Positions 11,731 to 24,200 of a stretch of 64,000 bases of DNA are shown here, one piece after another; position 1 is the stretch's first letter; each line of letters starts with the position of its first letter. Both the position numbers and the translations under genes were made by a program. Below the pieces are notes generated by a model, which was given only the letters and a program-made list of their open reading frames with translations, was not told where the DNA came from and did no database searches. The stretch lies in the NCBI GenBank assembly GCA_016802295.1, contig JAESIW010000136.1, forward strand, positions 18,177-82,176, in the 5' to 3' direction. This stretch comes from Brachionus rotundiformis. Its lineage: Eukaryota > Rotifera > Eurotatoria > Ploima > Brachionidae.

Positions 11731-12805
11731 ATGTCATCATATCCAGTAAGCCAATCATACGGTGGTCTTGGCAACTACTCTGGTCAACACAAGTCAGGCC
11801 AAACTCAGCCAAGTCTAGCCCGTTATGGACAGTCTCTTTCATCAGACAATTTGGAATTCGCCAACTGTGCTCCATCATATGCACCATCTTACAACTGTGG
11901 ATACCAGCAAGCCCCTGCTTATACAAACTACTGCAACCAATTGGATGCCAACGATCCACGCCTTCTTCAGCAAATAGATCAAATTGTCGCCGGTCTAGCC
12001 GACTGCAAGAGACCAATTTTGAGGAGACAAGTTATAACAGTACCATCGCCTTGTCCAGGTAGAGTTGCATATGTAACTCGAAGACTTCCAACTCCTCCGC
12101 CAGATATCATTGAAAGAATCACTGTTGTCAAGCCACCAAGAGATGTGGTCAATTTGTGCATCGAAAAGCCTTCTCAACCAGGTCCATGCTATCAAGAGAA
12201 GAATATTTGCGGCAAAGTAGGCCACCAAAATAGCAAAAATTAAAAATTTATCTCATTTTAATTTTAAATAGCCACGTAAGCCAATTATTCAGCCAAGAAT
12301 AATAACTGTGAATCCAAGATGTAATCCATGTGTACCATGTCCACCACCTCCGTGCAATCCTTGCCCACCACCCCCATGTAATCCATGTGTACCATGTCCA
12401 CCACAACCATGCAACCCATGCGCACCATCTTCCTACCCTCAACCAGGACAAAATTACCAAGCTCAAGTGCCATTGTCGCCAAGCCCATCAGGTTCCAATT
12501 TGAGCCAAGATCTTAACCAGCCATCAGCTACCCTCACCCAACAGCCTGCTTACACCCAACAAGGCTATTCGCAACAGTCCTATAATCCGTCTTCGGCTTA
12601 CCAAGCTCAGACTGCATATAGCCAAGCTTTGACCCAACAGGGATATCCTGCAGCCGCATATTCCCAAACTGGATATCAACAAGCCCCACCTGGCTATGCT
12701 CAACAGCCTGTTTACAGTCAACAAGCCGCATATAGCCAGCAACCACAGGCTTATTCGCAACCATCACAAGGCTACTATCAGCAACAACCTCCAGCTTATC
12801 AATAA
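11731..12805 (+). CDS. Cys/Pro- and Tyr/Gln-rich low-complexity protein, probably structural
   Basis: Two exons: 11731-12216 and 12272-12805, 339 aa. No signal peptide. Residues 1-60 are Tyr/Ser/Gly-rich. A more ordered middle contains VITVPSPCPG, PTPPPDIIERITVVKPP and PIIQPRIITVNPR, a repeated style of V/I-E-R-x-V-x-P segments. Then come CNPCxPCPPPPCNPC repeats, and the last 120 residues are Tyr/Gln/Pro/Ser repeats (GYSQQSY, AYSQQP) like prion-like or adhesive proteins. The IIERITVVKPP style loosely recalls articulin or alveolin-type cortical proteins; in a rotifer an intracytoplasmic lamina role would be plausible, but that is a guess. Codon use is moderately GC-enriched and the promoter has a TATA box, both consistent with high expression. 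The stop overlaps an AATAAA. Confidence 0.85.
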
Positions 12806-14246
12806 ATGCTCGTCCTAAAGAGACTACTAAAATAATAATAAAAATATTAACAACTTATTTTAGATTTAAAAAATCTAAAAAAAATTTTTTATTTTGTTAA
12901 AAAATAAAAATTTTTTTAAATTGAAAATTTTTATTTATATTTGATTCTAAAAATTATTGAATAAAATATTTTAGATAAACACATTTTTAACTTAAAAATA
13001 ATTTATTTTTTTACTCTAAAAAATAAAAAGTTTAAATATAATTATGTAAAATTGCTTAAAGAGCTTTTTAAGGTTTTAGTTCGAATGATATGCTTCAGAT
13101 TGATTCATTTATCAAAATTTATTTTCAAAATCGGTTTTTAAAAAAATGATGGTCAACTGAATATGTCTAAAAAGTAGAGATAAATTTCATTTAATTAGAA
13201 ACACCTGAGAGTGATAAAATTCTTCTAAAAAAATGAATTTAGAAATAATTTGATTTTTATTTCGAAAAATAATGTTAATTTTTTTATATTTTTTTTTATT
13301 CTTTAATTTAAAATGTTTGCTCAAATCAATCAATAACTAGACAGTTGCTCAACAAATTTGATTTTAATCAAAAATTACAGGCTCCAAGGCATTTAATAAC
13401 TTGTTAATATTACGGAAACCTTTGTCATTTCGAGAATTTTATCTAGTTTTATTTAAATCTTTAACAAATAATCAATTACATAAAGTAAATATTTATTCAT
13501 TGTAATATGAAAAGGTTAATGATTAAAAATCAAAAAATTTTAACTCTATTTTAATAAAAAAGATACAGAAGGATTTAATTGTACGGACTTAGGAAACAAA
13601 TTTTCCAGCTCACCTTTACTGAATTGTTAGTTGAGTGATGAATGCATCTTTTTTTTTTGATATGAAGAAATTTGTCAATGCTAAAAATAAACTTATGTCG
13701 AAACAAGTGTTACTTGATTTTAAGAAAATATTTTTGTTGTTTATATAAAGACTGATTAGATACTGTTTTTTTTGCAAAATACTCACTATGAATAAAATTA
13801 TTACATAATTTTTTGTTCAACATTTTATTCTTTTTTGAGCAAATTTTCTCCAAGAAGCCAAAAATTGAACAATTTTTTTACCTAATAAGAATATTTAATA
13901 AAATTAATATTTAAAAATATCCATATACAATATTGTAACCAAATAATGAAGCGAAATTTCAGAAAATTTTCGTTTCTTTGGTAATTATCTATAAATAATT
14001 ATGAATTTAAATGCTTGGTTTACTCTTCTTTGCAATCAGACCATTCAGATATGTCTCAAATTCATATGTAAATTAGCTTAAGTAGAAATATGTTAAACTT
14101 AATTTTGTCAATGAAGAATTTTTTTCTAAAATTTATTATTTTTTATAAGCATATTAAGTTTTTTTTTATTTTTTGAATAAACAAAATTTTATTTTTAATT
14201 TTTCATTTTATAATTATATCGTTTAAAAATAAAATAGCTAAAAAAG
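12806..14246. other. AT-rich intergenic spacer
   Basis: Nothing recognisable apart from possible polyadenylation signals just after the previous gene (AATAATAATAAA near 12830). Confidence 0.5.
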
Positions 14247-17200
14247 ATGCCAAATATAAAACGATTAATTATAAAGCGGTTTGGTGGCACTGCCAATTTC
14301 CTAATATTCCTCTTGTTCACATTTGTGATGTATTTGAGTGCAAAAAATTACCTTACCGAGTCATCTCATAGCGAAGAATCTATCAAAAATCAATTACATG
14401 GTCAGATAAAACATGCCGAAGATGGTATCCTATGTTATTAAAAATTTTATAACTTGATTGAATATCTTATTTTTAAAAATTTTAAGTCATTAATAAACAG
14501 ACTGAAAAAAAAAATCTACCAGAAAAACCTGACATGGTAAAAAAGCCTCAATATTTGCCAAATCATGGAAAGCCTGATCCAGGTACTCACAAAATTCAAA
14601 TTTTTGTCTATTTTCAAGTAATTTTTATTTTCAGAGTGTGAAATAGAAGAAAAATGCACAGCTCAATCTGTGCCTTACAAACTTCTATCTGGTCAAGGCA
14701 TGGACAAATATCCAGTCATTTGTTTAAACGGAAAGCTGTAAATTAAATTTTATTATGCTGTTTATTTTTTGCTAAAATTATTTAATCACAGGTTACTAAG
14801 CAAAAATTTGCCAGATAACAAGATTGGCAGAGGCATTAACTTAATAGTTGTAGACCGTAGGTGTTAAATTTTAATTTATTCGAATTATTAAAAATTTTAA
14901 TTAAAGAAAATAATTTGGAAGTAAAATCAATAGATGCATATGACACGTATACAGATGGTAAAACAATTAAATTTAGTCTTTAATTCCAAATCTAAAATAA
15001 ATTATAATAAAATAGACACCAGCTTTTACCGCTTTATCACAAAAAATACCAACGATGGTGACATAATAATGTTGGCCAGTTTTGACGAAATGGCCAACGG
15101 GTAATCCAGCAAGAAATTAATTTATTAATTTTAAATAAATTTGCTTATAAAAGTGTGCGTGAGACAAGCATCAAAGCAATGGAATCATTTGGCAGTCAGC
15201 TATTTGGAAATATAAAATTCCGAGATGGTTTTGTGATGATCGGACAGCGTGGCATTGCCAAGGGAAAAGCTATTGAATATGTAAATTAGAAATATATAGA
15301 AATAGGATCTTATTTAATTAATTAATTAATTTTTAGATTGAAGCCAAAGGTAAAAAAGATTTTGCCATTGCGGCAAAAATTACTGGATGTGCCAATTTTC
15401 CATGTAAAAAAGTCAAACTAGGATAATTTTCTGTTCTAAATTTACCAAATTTAAGTGGGAACTATAAATCCGGTTAAATTCACCGAAAAAAATATAATTG
15501 ACCAAGACCAAATATTGGTAGGAAGCTATTTGAAAAATTGCGGACTTCGCGACGATTGTAAGGATGATGAGTTTTCGGTTCATGTCTACACAGGCAAAAA
15601 TGATAAAGACGAACCCAAAATATGTGTAGATGGAAGATAGTATGCTTTGATAATTGATTCAGACAGATTTTTGACAATTTCTGCTATTTAAGTGTAATTG
15701 GGCGCGGGATCAATGATGCTGGTCGTGGAATAAACATTGTGGTTGTTGGCAATGGCAAAGAGGTCTTGAAGACAGCTCATTTTGACACATATGTCGAAGA
15801 TAGTACCAATTTGGAAATATTTTTAGAGGGTTTGAATGATAATGTGATTATAATAGCAGTTACTTTTGACGAAGCGTCAACTAAGTAATTTGTGAAATAA
15901 TTAATTCACTTAATTTTGAAAATATTTTTATGGCTTAGTCTCAAGCATCTTAGTAAACTATTGTTTAAAGACTTGGGAAGTCAGTTTATAGATAAATTTA
16001 AATTCCGAAGTGGATGGTACTTTATCCAACATTTACAGAACAAAAATAATCCAAAGTTAAATTTTTATAGAGAAGAGGTTTGTTTTTGGAAAAAAATATA
16101 TTGCTATAAATTAGTGTAGATCTAAATAAGCATAAAAATATTTTTATTTTTAATATATTTATATATATACATTTATATCAATGTAACTATAGTTTAAAAT
16201 TAATGTTGTAAAGGCTCGGAAATTTAGCTAGAAATTTATTCTTTGATATTGGTTCTGGGCTTATACAAAATCTTAAACACCGAGATGCCTGGATTTTTGT
16301 TGGTCGCAAAGGCATCGATGGTTTCTCGCCCATTGAAGAGGTTTTTTAGACTTTATTAGTCGTTTAAATTTCGATGAGGACTAATTAAAATATCAATTAA
16401 GAATATCATGTTTTCACCATGAATTTACATTCTAATATTTAATTTTAATTAAACTTATTGAAAAATTAATCAACATATTTAACTTCTTACTTTTAAAATA
16501 AATATAAATTTATTATTAATATTTTATTCTTTATAATATTTTATCTAATCCTCATCCGTAAATTTAATAGCTTTACTAGAACTATAAAAATATGCAAAAT
16601 TTTATTTTTATTCTTTAAATAGATATCCTATGCCTCGGCTGATAAGAGTTTTCCACCAGTGTTGGACAAAAAATTCTGTGTTCCACAAACATGTAAGCTT
16701 TAAATTGTTAAAATGTTCAATTATTAATTTTTTTTTGCCAGTGAAAGGAATGAGAATTAGGCCAGATCCACTCCCGAACCAGAATGACAGAAGACGAGAC
16801 TTTTGCTCAAGATATGATGGATATGGAGATTTTTGCATGAATGAAAATGTGGATAAGCCCCTCAATCCGGCTCCTCTTATAAACAAGACCCTTGAGAACC
16901 ATCCGGTATTCAAGACACCAATTTTTGTTATCAGCTCTATGTCCCATACCTCGCTACGCATGACTCTTGAGACCATCATTATGCAGCCAGGTGTACAACG
17001 TAGCCAAGTTTTTGTCTGCATTGATGAAAAGCTAGACGAATTATGGTCTTTGGTGGACCTGTTTGGCTTTAGAAGTTGTAAAATAGAATCAAGTTTTAAT
17101 TATACAGATATTTATCGCAAAGCTTTGGTGGAAGCTTTTGAGACAGATTTGAGTGAAAGTAATGATAATGTCATAATTATAGAAGAAGACTTGATCCTGT

Positions 17201-18107
17201 CTCCAGATTTTTTATATTTTTTTACTCAGCTATATGACACTTACAACAAAGATCCTAGCCTAGCCGCAATCTCAACTTGGAACCCGAATGGTACAATCAA
17301 AAATTATATATGTACTTGACTATGATAAATTAAAATTAACTTATCTATTTTAGGCTTTACACAATTAGATGGTTCCTCCAGCTTGGTTTATAGAACCAAT
17401 GAGTTTCCTGGATTTGCCTACATGCTGAAAAAAAGTTTCTATGATAAATATATAAAAGACTCGTTTTATGAATGCTGCTCGAGCAGAGCTTGGTATAATT
17501 GGAAGCTAGTAGACAAACAAACCAAGCAACCAGTGATTGTGGATGTGCTTGTGCCGGACGTATCTCGCTCATTTAGAAGACCATATGATATTTCATCAGA
17601 TGACTATTCGTTTTTAAATAATTTAATTAATAGAAAAAGAAAAACAAATTTGTAAATATTAATTTAAATTATTAAGTTATAATTTAATTATTTCTTTAGA
17701 ATACCATTTCCAGAGCTGACCGAATTGAGCTCTTTAGCCTCGAGAGACAGCTATGATGATTTTTTGAAAAAAACTCTCAAGTCCGCTCTTGAATTTCCGG
17801 ATTACCAGAATTGTTTTAAGAGTGGAAGTGTATCACTACCATCTAGTTCAGAGTATTATTTTTTTTAATTTTTTTTATATCAAATTAAGTTTTTAAAATT
17901 TTATTTAAAAGTAAATATTACAAAATTGTCTATGTTCAAGAGAATGAGTCAGATTTAAAACAATTGAAAGAATTATGCAATTGTTTCCACTTGTTCTATG
18001 ACCAAGAAAATCCACCAAAAGGCTTGTACCAAAATAATCTGCTCAGGTTTCATGCTCATAAGAACAATTACATTTTTGTTGGATCTAAAAGTAAACTTTT
18101 AGCTTAA
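14247..18107 (+). CDS. Type II Golgi protein: two FAM3/ILEI-like domains fused to a POMGnT1-like GlcNAc-transferase domain
   Basis: Exons: 14247-14424, 14487-14582, 14635-14737, 14792-14856, 14907-14957, 15016-15100, 15154-15280, 15337-15403, 15456-15639, 15693-15884, then either 15939-16077 or 16214-16340, then 16623-16692, 16742-17290, 17354-17651, 17700-17852, 17912-18107; 846 aa with the second alternative. Signal anchor at about 17-33. A full FAM3-like domain lies at about 92-257 (NKIGRGINLIVVD, FGSQLFGNIKFRDGFVMIGQ, closing TGCANFP), a second at about 285-425 (AGRGINIVVV, HRDAWIFVGRKG). The C-terminal half matches POMGnT1: RRRDFCSRYDGYGDFC, IIIEEDLILSPDF (metal/UDP motif), LVYRTNEFPGFAYMLKKS, PDVSRSF. 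Known POMGnT1 extends O-mannose glycans and carries one such stem domain. The usual WDDWMR-like segment reads WYNWKL here, so activity is uncertain. Confidence 0.88.
15939..16077 (+). other. Alternative exon a of the POMGnT1-like gene
   Basis: Encodes LSKLLFKDLGSQFIDKFKF and RSGWYFI, parallel to the exon at 16214-16340. It starts in phase 2 and ends in phase 0 after GAAGAG|GT, as its partner does. It lacks the VGRKG strand. It may be a mutually exclusive exon or a decaying duplicate. Confidence 0.7.
16214..16340 (+). other. Alternative exon b of the POMGnT1-like gene
   Basis: Encodes LGNLARNLFFDIGSG and RDAWIFVGRKGIDG, the form that matches FAM3 and POMGnT1 stem domains. Phases at both borders are identical to exon a, so joining both in one message would duplicate a helix and strand. 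The canonical form is most likely the functional default. Confidence 0.75.
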
Positions 18108-19617
18108 GACAAACAAATTTATATGATTAAAATTTGAATTCATTTTTTGAACAAGAGAATACTTTTTCAGTATTTTTTGTTAATTTTTAGCATGTACGTC
18201 TTAATGTTTAGGCTCTATTTTCTTTTTGATGTCTATTTGACATATGATTTAATAATATATTCAATGAATCGTTTTTAAAGTGCTTTATTTATTTAATATT
18301 TTATTTTGATCAAAGCTTTATCTCATAAGTATATAATATTTTAATAAATGATTCAAAAATAATAATTTTTTTTAAATAAAAAACCCTAAAAAGAAAATAA
18401 AGTTTAAAAATAAATAATCTAATTTCTTTAATTGAGGAGATTTCTGGTCAGCTCAATTTCTAATCCCTAGCATTTAGTGTATTTGATTATTTGTCTTAAA
18501 TGTGATAGTGAATTAGATTAACTAAAAGTGTCTGTGTATCTAGATACCATAGATGTCTTCCTAATAAGATATCTCCAGAAGCTTGTCTTGGTGTATCTTA
18601 TTATAATTATTATTATTCTAAAAAAAAGAAAATTTCCTATCAAATTGGTTAATATTTTGTTGATAAATTAAAACTCTATAATTTGAACAATTATTCGATC
18701 ATTTTTCGATTTTTTTGAAAAGCTTTTGGCTCTACTTCTTTTACAATATTTTTATATTCGTTTCTTAGAGATGACGCTAAATATTGACATATATAAAATT
18801 GCCATAATTAAAGAAATTGGTTAAATTCCAAATTTAAAATTTCAAGTTCATATTAGAGATGCTATCTATCAGTTTAGATATCTGTCACTTTTATTTTCTC
18901 ATTTATCTTATGATAATAAAAGCATTTAACTTTCTGACAACTTCAAAATTTGGCAAAAATATTGTATTATTTATGTATGCCTGATTTTTTATTAAAATTC
19001 GAAGAATAGGTCAAATATCAATCAAAACAAAAATGCTTATTGAAAAAGATTCTTGAAGACTTTCTTGAATTGCTTGATGTGAAGTTTTATAAATAAAGTG
19101 AATAAAAGTTCATTTATTGAAACAATGAAGAGAAAAAACTCGACCAAAATTGAGGATATTTGAATATGTTGATTTAGAATTCAAATAAATAAAATTCAAT
19201 AAAAAAAGATTTAATATTAATTTTTTTAATTAGATAAAAAAAAATTAATAATATCCACAAAATTTAAAAATTTAAAGTATAAATTCTTTTTTGTAAAATT
19301 TTTATTCATCACGATATGAAAAACAGCAAAAAATTATTTAATTGAAAATTTCTAATTTCTAATGAATAGAACAAAATATCGTTTTAAATTTTTGTCAATT
19401 TTTAACTTTTTTTTTTAAATAAATCATTAAAAAATATTTATTTACATAAAATATTAATAAATCGAATGAAAAAAAAACACTTAAATCTTTAAAAGATTGG
19501 TTAACTCTAATTTGGATTTGGATCTAAATAATTGATTCCAAATGATTGCTTCAAAGGAAAAAAAACTTAACACAACAAAAAATTTTTTTCAATTATTCAA
19601 AAATCAAAAAAAACTAT
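18108..19617. other. AT-rich intergenic spacer
   Basis: Between two convergent genes. No coding exon or repeat of note was seen. Confidence 0.5.
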
Positions 19618-21236
19618 TTAGCGACAAGCACATCCTGTAACCACCATGTCAGGCAAATACTTAACCACATAATCAATCGAATTTAAGTCTTTGTAAAATA
19701 TGGGAAGTTTTGAGGTTGATGATGCTGCACAGCACAGCTCAGGTGCCTCATTATTTACACTTATTTTAATAGTGTTCAATATACTTTGTAATGCTGCATA
19801 GTTTGAAAAAGATACCTCCTAAAATGATTTTTTTAATTAAATGTATAAAAAAAATACAATTTTAATTATTTTACTTTGTTATACGGATATTTACAGCTAC
19901 CATCACAATAATTACCCTGAAATCTTTTGGGTTCAATGATCCAACTTGAAAAGCTCAAGTCCTGAAAGTCAATTAACAATGGCTTGGTCTGGCACTTGAT
20001 TCTCTCTTTTTTAGTTTCGTTATAATTCCATCGTTTATCATCCCATGGCAACAACAAGTTGGTATCATTAGCTTCATTGAACACCTCTAAACTCTTCAAA
20101 TCTCTTCTTTTTCTATAATGATCTCTAAATATCAACTCAATATTGTTTAAATTCAAATTGTGTTTATTATCTGGCAAATAGTTAAATAAATTGGTTCTAT
20201 TTTTGATATAATTGTCAAATGGCTTTGTCTCTATTAATTTAATAGTCGCATCTTTACTATGGTAAACTTGGGTTGATTCAGTTTGGTCATAAGTATGAGA
20301 ATTGATTCCATGCTGAATAGTATCTTCTAGCAAGTCTGTTGGTAGGCGATTTTTAAAAAAGTTCTTCATCTCATCATCGCTCTCACGACTATATACGATC
20401 AAATACGGGTTTAGGCGAGGATGCACTTGTCTAAATCGATCTGAGTCGATCATCAGTATCAAATCTTCGACCTTAGATTGTTTAGATATCTCATTATCAA
20501 TAGTATAATAAACATTTTTATTAAAAAAATTATCATTTATTTTTCCTAATTTAAATCTATTAAATCTGGTTTTTAAAAAAGAGCTGACAGAATCAACCAA
20601 GTCAAACGTGTGCCAAGCGAAACGTCTTCTCCGATGTCTGAACCCACTCAGATCAATTATACTAGATACAGTTGAGTTTAGTATTTGTGGCATTATTTCA
20701 TCTATATTGGAGTTATTGTTCAAGTGGTAGTGTAAATTGACCAATGGTCTGTATCTTAAGAGTCGACGATTTAGGTAAAGCTCAGCTCTGAGAATCTTTT
20801 CCGAGTCAGCAAGCATACTAAGATTAAAAATAAAACTAGGTCTATTGTTATTAACATATCTAATTGAGGGTATTAATCGTATTGTATTTGTTTCCGGGTT
20901 GTTGCCAATAGACTCTCCATTTTTAAGCACTTGGTACATTTCTTTCAATTGTTCTAGACCACGAATCTTCTGGTCAATTTGAGCTGATTTAAAAATCGGA
21001 TATTTGCGTGGCTTCTCGGTGCTTGGCTGCTGGATCAATTTCTCGAAATCGTAGTTGGATAAGTCGAATCTGTTGCTTTTTTCTTCTGGATGTCCTATTT
21101 TGGACAATTGGGAGATAATCTTGGCAGTGTCTTGGCCCAGTAGCGAGCTGTTTTGTGCCGATTCTATTTTTTTAATGCTAGATTGGTTGTACGAGGCTGA
21201 GACAAGATAAATAAAGAACAAACCCAACAAAATCAT
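19618..21236 (-). CDS. BMP/GDF ligand of the TGF-beta family, BMP3/GDF10-like
   Basis: Two exons: 21236-19875 and 19818-19618, 520 aa. Secreted signalling ligand. Start chosen at 21236, giving a signal peptide (MILLGLFFIYLVSAS). A long prodomain includes an RHRRRR basic site and ends at a furin-type site RKRR (about 375-378), releasing a mature ligand of about 142 aa. The mature part has the seven cystine-knot cysteines: IKC, NYCDGSC, ELCC, GCACR. The segment SWIIEPKRFQGNYC resembles the WIIxPKxF stretch of BMP3/GDF10 rather than the APxGY of BMP2/4 or BMP5-8, and the CACR ending also fits BMP3. Subfamily assignment is inference; ligand identity is firm. The 56-nt intron falls inside the cystine-knot domain. 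Confidence 0.9.
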
Positions 21237-24200
21237 TCTAAACAAAACGATTTAATTAAATAATTAGATTTTTTTTAATTTTAATTATATCTTTATTTCA
21301 TAATAAAATATAAAGTCTTAGAAGAAAAAAACGTAAATAAATCAAGATGTTTTTAACATTATACTTTGGCGCTTATATTTTAATTAACATTAAAAATTGT
21401 TCGATTGGTTTTTTAGCCTAAATAAAATCGAAATTAATTAAAAAAATATATCTTCTAAATACAGACAAATATGAAATTGATTGCTTTTAGGACTAGTATC
21501 TAAATGATAAAATGCAGATGAGCTACAATCGGCTTTTAACATGGTACTTGGATTAATTTGTATTTTATTATGGGTGCTGGCGCCTAAGTTTAAAGCAGAA
21601 ATGATAAATAAAATTAAAAAATAAAAAAAATTATTGGGTTGAAAACTTTTAATTCTTATCTAATTTAACAGTGAGTTTATTTGAATTAAAACCAATTTAT
21701 CTAACTATTATGAATAGTTGAAGTAGTCGGTCGGGGCTACTTTGATTGATTACAAAACCACTTAACTAAAAGTTATTTCAATGAGCGGTTTTTTTCAACT
21801 CACAAAAATTGATATAAAACATGATTTATTTTGAAATTGACCATAAAATTTCCTAAGAAAATATATTTCAACAAAACTAATTAAATTGAAATTTTGGTTA
21901 ATTATTTTCTGAGGCAATTGTCAGTCAAAATTTTCTAGCCCTAATTGAGATAAGATAATGTTATGCTCATTATTTAAATGACACAAACACTCAAGTGTTT
22001 AACTTGACACACAAAAAATCATATTAAGGAATCTAATTACTCTAATATTATTAATTACTTTATCATAGTATTGTATACCATGGGAAATCAGCTTCATGAC
22101 CTTAAGCCAAAGCCGATTACTTAATTAAAAAATCTCATTTTTAAATCAAATCACGTCTCTAAAATATATCTTGTTTATTAAATAAAATTAATTAAATTTT
22201 TTTAAAATTTATTTAAAAAACTAAATTGACTCTAATTGGCACTTATATCTTAATGCAAAATAATTCCATGTGAAACAAAAATAGATCATTGATAAAGTTG
22301 ATAAGCTAAATGAAAATAAAAAAAAAAATAAGAAAAAAAATGAGTATATCTTGAAGATAAATAGTTTAATTAAATTTTTAATAAGGATATTTATCTATCG
22401 AGTTAATCTCGTTCTAATGTTGGAAGGTTTAGAAACCAGAAGGTTTTTTTTCTAGTTTGTTTGTGTTTTTATGGTTTAATCTCGTTCTTAAATTTCAAGA
22501 TCCTTAAATGACTACTTGTCATTAAAATTAACCTTATTAAATTTTTTATTGCCCTATTGATAATGAACAAGAAGTTCTATATGTCTTTGCTTATCTTAAA
22601 CGTGATAAATCTTAATTTTATGAATGCTAGTCAGGCTAATTTTTAAAAAAAGAATGCTTGATTTGACCAAATATTTAAATAGCAATTGATTTTATGATTA
22701 AATTTAAAATTAAGGTATTCATCGATTATTTATTGACGTGATTTACGATGCCTTTTCAAAGTGCTTAGCTAGGTATTTGGCATAAATTTTAGCCTAATGC
22801 CAGGTCTGATTTTAGACAAGATTTTATCTAAATAAGATTGCGCAACCGCATCCTAGCTACCAGTAGAGCTATGCCGCGGATTCAAGCCAAATAGGGAAAA
22901 TCTTTAAATATGCACACTTCGTGGTCGAGCTTTGTTCTAGCTCAAAGCCATAATAGTCCAGGCAAAGCCTAGCAAACGTGTTTTTCTAATCTTAATTTTT
23001 TTTTTATAAGACTTCAATCTAAATTAAACTTTAAGTGATTTTGAACAACAAATTTTGCAAAAAAGACTCAATCTAAACTGATTAAAGATGAGTTTGATAT
23101 TAGGCATCAAAATTGGTTAATACTTTGAAATATCGATTGTCTCTAAAATATAATCTCTCAGCCTTAAATGCTAATAGATAAATCAGATTTGATAAATCAG
23201 TTTTTTTACTATTTTTTTTTTGTATAAGCAAAAAAAAAACATAAAAAGAAATAATAAAAAAATTAATGATATAAAACAAATATCTAAAATATCTTGAATT
23301 GTAATTTAAGCGTCTAGGCTTAATTTAACTAGAAAATCACATTTTGAACAAATTTTTAAAATTTAAGTAATTTTTAATTTGGTCAATTTGGGCCAAATAT
23401 TAAGAAAAAAAAGGTTTTATTATTTGATAAATTAAATGATAATTGAACTAATAAAAAACTAGTTGTGGTGTCACAATCACAAAAGCGAAACATATCCACA
23501 GTATTTACCTTTATTTTAGATAAAAGACAATTACAGTCAACACGATATAGATCCTCTTTAAGAAGCCCAAATTAATACTCAATACGAAGGAATTAAAATT
23601 CCTCAATTAAATTTATCTTTGATTCAATTTATTTTATCTATGTAATTAAGATTAAGAAAAAATAAAAATATTTTAAAATTTTAAGATATATATCTTCAAA
23701 TGGAATACATGAGGAATACAAAGATAAATACCTATGAAACTATAAACTCCTCGAATTGACTTTTTTTAATTGTAAACAAATACGAGATTATTTTATTACT
23801 TATTTAAATAATTAAAGAAAAATTTTCTCTCATATTTCACCATTTGTATTCAAATATATATATATATATATTTATGACATTAGATGCATCTAAATAAACT
23901 AGACTCCGGTATAAAATAACTTTTTGATAAAAGCTCAAATAGTCTTTAAATGAAATGTTTAAAAAAAAATTCACTTTGGTTAATTCTTGCTTGACATCAT
24001 ACTTGAAGCTTAATTAGTATGCAAACATGGATCGTCTCGGCGCACTGTCCAGACCCAGATTTAAAACTTCATTGATTAAATCTGCGGATAAATTAATTCT
24101 TAAGATAATTCATTTTAATAGAACAAAATTTTAATTTGTTTTCTCCTAATTTTTTTATTATTATCGAGTAAAATACTCAAATTTTGAAGCACTTGTGTAC

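Noticed and set aside
12248..12488. Trp-rich open frames on the minus strand
   Set aside because: They are antisense shadows of the CNPC/Pro repeats in the real gene on the plus strand.
16078..16129. Read-through of the exon at 15939 as the true end of a separate FAM3-like protein
   Set aside because: Stopping after YCYKLV would be possible only by intron retention; phase-matched joining to 16623 is the simpler model. A truncated secreted isoform cannot be excluded.
22850..22915. tRNA gene on the minus strand
   Set aside because: An A-box-like string is present but no B-box, acceptor stem or cloverleaf can be formed.
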